In this document: positions 4,862 through 5,278 of the stretch, one piece after another
Layout of the letters: the number at the start of each line of letters is the position of its first letter
How positions within the stretch are numbered: position 1 is the stretch's first letter
Source of the DNA: an uncultured Cellvibrionales bacterium
Lineage (GTDB): Bacteria; Pseudomonadota; Gammaproteobacteria; Pseudomonadales; UBA7434
NCBI GenBank assembly: GCA_937897785.1
Contig: CALCNB010000311.1
Coordinates: 1 to 5,278, forward strand
Length of the DNA: 5,278 bases
Reading direction: 5' to 3'
Made by a program: the position numbers and the translations under genes
Notes under the pieces: model-generated
Told to the model about the DNA's origin: nothing
Databases searched by the model: none
The model's input: only the letters and a program-made list of their open reading frames with translations

Positions 4862-5278
4862 TCAATCTTGTCTATATTTACCGAGTTTTTTGGTCGCCAT
4901 CACTTTCTTAAGGCGGGCATATACTGGCAACCCACGTTTATAAGGTGGGTAATCTTCACCCCGGATTAAAGGTGATAAATACTCTCTTGCTCGATCGGTG
5001 ATGTGCCAGCCATCGCGACTGATAAAATTACGAGGCAGTTTTTTTTCAACATTGGCTACCGTTGATAATGAGGCCTCGCCAATTGACCAGCTGTATTTTT
5101 TACCCTTGCTACGGACAATGGTTGGCATCACACCGGTCTTGCCAGCGACTGCTAATGCTACGGCGGCTTCGCCCAATGCGTAGGCTTGATCGACATCGGT
5201 TTTTGACGCGATATGACGAGCAGAGCGCTGCAGGTAATCAGCCATTGCCCAGTGATACTTATAGCCCAAGGCATCCTT
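4862..5278 (-). CDS. pfp: 6-phosphofructokinase, PPi-dependent type, C-terminal part
   Basis: Phosphorylates fructose 6-phosphate, with pyrophosphate as the expected donor, in reversible glycolysis. The window shows the last 138 residues; the frame stays open to the edge, and the codons there read K-D-A-L-G-Y-K-Y, so the TTG near 5269 is an internal leucine codon, not a start. Recognisable pieces, in order: ADYLQRSARHIASKTD, AYALGEAAVALAVAGK, VMPTIVR, WSIGEASLSTVANVEKKLP, and RGEDYPPYKRGLPVYARLK. These fit the pfp-type phosphofructokinases of about 400-420 residues, so roughly two thirds lies outside. The donor-determining residues (the GGDDS-type loop and its following lysine) and the catalytic TIDND region are not in view, so PPi rather than ATP use is inferred from the subfamily. 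ppa follows 145 nt downstream. No strong terminator is visible after the TGA at 4862-4864. Confidence 0.88.
   Translation of the reverse strand, partial: KDALGYKYHWAMADYLQRSARHIASKTDVDQAYALGEAAVALAVAGKTGVMPTIVRSKGKKYSWSIGEASLSTVANVEKKLPRNFISRDGWHITDRAREYLSPLIRGEDYPPYKRGLPVYARLKKVMATKKLGKYRQD

Noticed and set aside
5267..5269. TTG as the start of a 135-residue protein at the right end
   Set aside because: The frame is open to the window edge and the residues around it match the interior of a phosphofructokinase, so this is an internal leucine codon of a truncated gene.

Overview
This 5.3-kb window looks like ordinary chromosome from a gammaproteobacterium, probably a free-living aquatic or marine one. 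That placement rests on protein resemblance alone: the serine acetyltransferase and pyrophosphatase align nearly residue for residue with the E. coli enzymes, and the small Rieske protein has a form I associate with this class. Hand-counted G+C is about 48-55% in the stretches I sampled from the core genes and about 40% in the hypothetical gene at 3571-4101. I see no mobile element, CRISPR array, tRNA or rRNA.

Left part (1-1550). A probable 3' end of a rightward gene (ends at 80) faces a leftward two-gene unit. That unit has a GTG-started NAD(P)H-dependent flavin oxidoreductase of the nitronate monooxygenase/IpdC type (435-1550), followed after 18 nt by a small Rieske [2Fe-2S] protein (99-416).

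Middle (1551-3307). A 220-bp divergent intergenic region holds a leftward -10 box and two overlapping, mutually exclusive 7-bp inverted repeats just upstream of the flavoprotein's ribosome binding site. To its right lie an M15 zinc D-Ala-D-Ala carboxypeptidase-like gene (1771-2472) and, 52 nt later, a TTG-started serine acetyltransferase gene, cysE (2525-3307). This CysE keeps every catalytic residue I could check. It lacks the C-terminal isoleucine tail that docks on cysteine synthase and has three consecutive cysteines directly before the catalytic aspartate.

Right part (3308-5278). An AT-richer intergenic stretch leads to a 176-aa basic protein (3571-4101) with two AP2/integrase-arm-like halves, probably DNA-binding. 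A perfect 16-bp-arm bidirectional terminator (4141-4174) separates it from the convergent inorganic pyrophosphatase gene ppa (4192-4716, leftward). Upstream of ppa on the same strand is the C-terminal part of a 6-phosphofructokinase of the PPi-dependent (pfp) type, cut by the window edge. The pfp-ppa pairing puts a PPi-using glycolytic enzyme next to the enzyme that destroys PPi, and the interval between them carries its own candidate promoter with a -35 element inside a 9-bp inverted repeat.

I found no large undescribed system. The points most worth following are the dual-hairpin leader of the flavoprotein gene, the tailless triple-cysteine CysE, the duplicated AP2-like protein and the pfp-ppa arrangement.
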